Under the pieces are notes generated by a model. It ran no database searches and was not told where the DNA came from. It saw only the letters and a list, made by a program, of their open reading frames with translations. A program made the translations under genes and the position numbers. Below are positions 63,510 to 64,000 of a stretch of DNA of 64,000 bases, in pieces. Numbering within the stretch: the stretch's first letter is position 1; each line of letters starts with the position of its first letter. This stretch comes from an uncultured Cytophagales bacterium (GTDB taxonomy: Bacteria; Bacteroidota; Bacteroidia; Cytophagales; Thermonemataceae), in contig CALLAC010000010.1 of the NCBI GenBank assembly GCA_938002655.1, positions 1 to 64,000 on the forward strand. Reading direction: 5' to 3'.

Positions 63510-64000
63510 CTGCCCCAAAGTAGTTTTTTACAAACAACCCAAAACTTGTATGTAAAAATTATAAAAGGCTGTATCATTAACGATTTGACAAGGTATTGCA
63601 GGGCTTTGAATTTCTTTTTGGCCATTGCCAAATGTAAAGAAACATATACACAAAAGTGAGCTTCAATATTCCGAATGCCTTTGGGAGTGTAAAAGCTCTT
63701 TATCTGCTCATCCTGATAGATACTTTGCAAAAATAAATCTTTACGTTTAATAAGTTTAGAACAATCGGTGGATAAAACACTCCTTGTGCTATGATTTATC
63801 ATTGCTGCACAAATAGTTGAAATTCCTTGCAAAGGATAACGACTTGCCAGCCTCAACCACAGTTCATAGTCTTCTGTACCTGAAAGTTCTCGATTTTCAT
63901 TAAAAGGGTGCTGCAAGAGAATTTCTTTTTTTACAAAAACGCCTATACAGCTCAAATCATTCCCATATTGTAGGTTTTGGGCTACATTTGCTCGATGAAC
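63506..64000 (-). CDS. Family 2 glycosyltransferase, C-terminal part (cut by window edge)
   Basis: The minus-strand frame is open from the right edge to a stop at 63506, giving the last 164 residues. [20 protein letters not shown] and the acceptor/catalytic region [20 protein letters not shown] (with the ED pair) are characteristic of GT-A family 2 enzymes. The N-terminal half with the DxD motif is outside the window. A C-terminal helix-rich stretch ([20 protein letters not shown]) is common in Bacteroidota GT2 proteins. Sugar and acceptor are unknown. An in-frame TTG at 63955 is not taken as the start because homologous sequence continues upstream. Confidence 0.85.
   Translation of the reverse strand, partial: VHRANVAQNLQYGNDLSCIGVFVKKEILLQHPFNENRELSGTEDYELWLRLASRYPLQGISTICAAMINHSTRSVLSTDCSKLIKRKDLFLQSIYQDEQIKSFYTPKGIRNIEAHFCVYVSLHLAMAKKKFKALQYLVKSLMIQPFIIFTYKFWVVCKKLLWGS

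Overview
The window is AT-rich chromosomal DNA from a member of the Bacteroidota, most likely a gliding or gliding-derived Cytophagales-type bacterium. Three things support this. Many upstream regions carry the Bacteroidota promoter pattern TTTG-N18..21-TAnnTTTG, and most genes lack a clear Shine-Dalgarno site. There is a GldB-type gliding lipoprotein. The gene families also fit the phylum: a HAMP/GAF/multi-PAS sensor, a membrane-bound SpoIIE phosphatase, a TamB-like giant, an S9 oligopeptidase and a secreted TonB-C protein. I cannot name the genus. No rRNA, tRNA, CRISPR array or prophage was seen.

Layout. The left edge holds the 5' end of an IS66-type transposase on the minus strand. Then come lpxD, polA, an aldo/keto reductase, a small lipoprotein, a methyltransferase, a membrane protein and a SpoIIE phosphatase coupled to an unknown 148-residue protein (1-9.3 kb). 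An acyl-CoA dehydrogenase is followed by a minus-strand run trpD-trmH-hslU-glmM-sbcD (9.5-16.4 kb). Next are a membrane-anchored transglutaminase-like protein, a polysaccharide flippase, rlmN, an MsbA-like ABC exporter, gmd, a TonB-C protein, nadD-oxyR, a permuted NlpC/P60-like exported protein, a PhaB-type reductase and a 2-oxoglutarate oxygenase (16.5-27.8 kb).

From 27.8 to 37.1 kb lie metG, guaB, an SCO-like protein, a CoA-transferase A subunit, an S9 peptidase, lysA and a TlpA-like thioredoxin. From 37.1 to 50.6 kb lie the 1531-residue PAS/GAF sensor, hutG, a fabG-dprA-methyltransferase-glycosyltransferase run, divergent hisIE and hisG, a UDP-sugar dehydrogenase and a tiny PAS protein. 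The right part carries a secreted cysteine-rich protein, tsaD, tamB, an FKBP isomerase with an inositol monophosphatase, a DppB-like permease, gldB, a 42-residue membrane microprotein, a LOG-family protein, MarR, a membrane J-domain protein and a partial family 2 glycosyltransferase.

How the genes work together. Most are housekeeping genes: envelope biogenesis (lpxD, glmM, flippase, gmd, UDP-sugar dehydrogenase, tamB, lysA), DNA maintenance (polA, sbcD, dprA), translation (metG, rlmN, tsaD, trmH), and nucleotide and amino-acid synthesis (guaB, nadD, trpD, hisG, hisIE). Pathway genes are scattered: several usual partners (hslV, scoB, gldC, tamA, other his and trp genes) are not in the window. 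No large undescribed cluster is evident. The leads worth following are the SpoIIE/148-residue pair, the kinase-less giant sensor, the secreted multi-CxxC protein, the SCO-like protein without its copper cysteines, two unannotated microproteins (35 and 42 residues) and a dispersed palindromic repeat.
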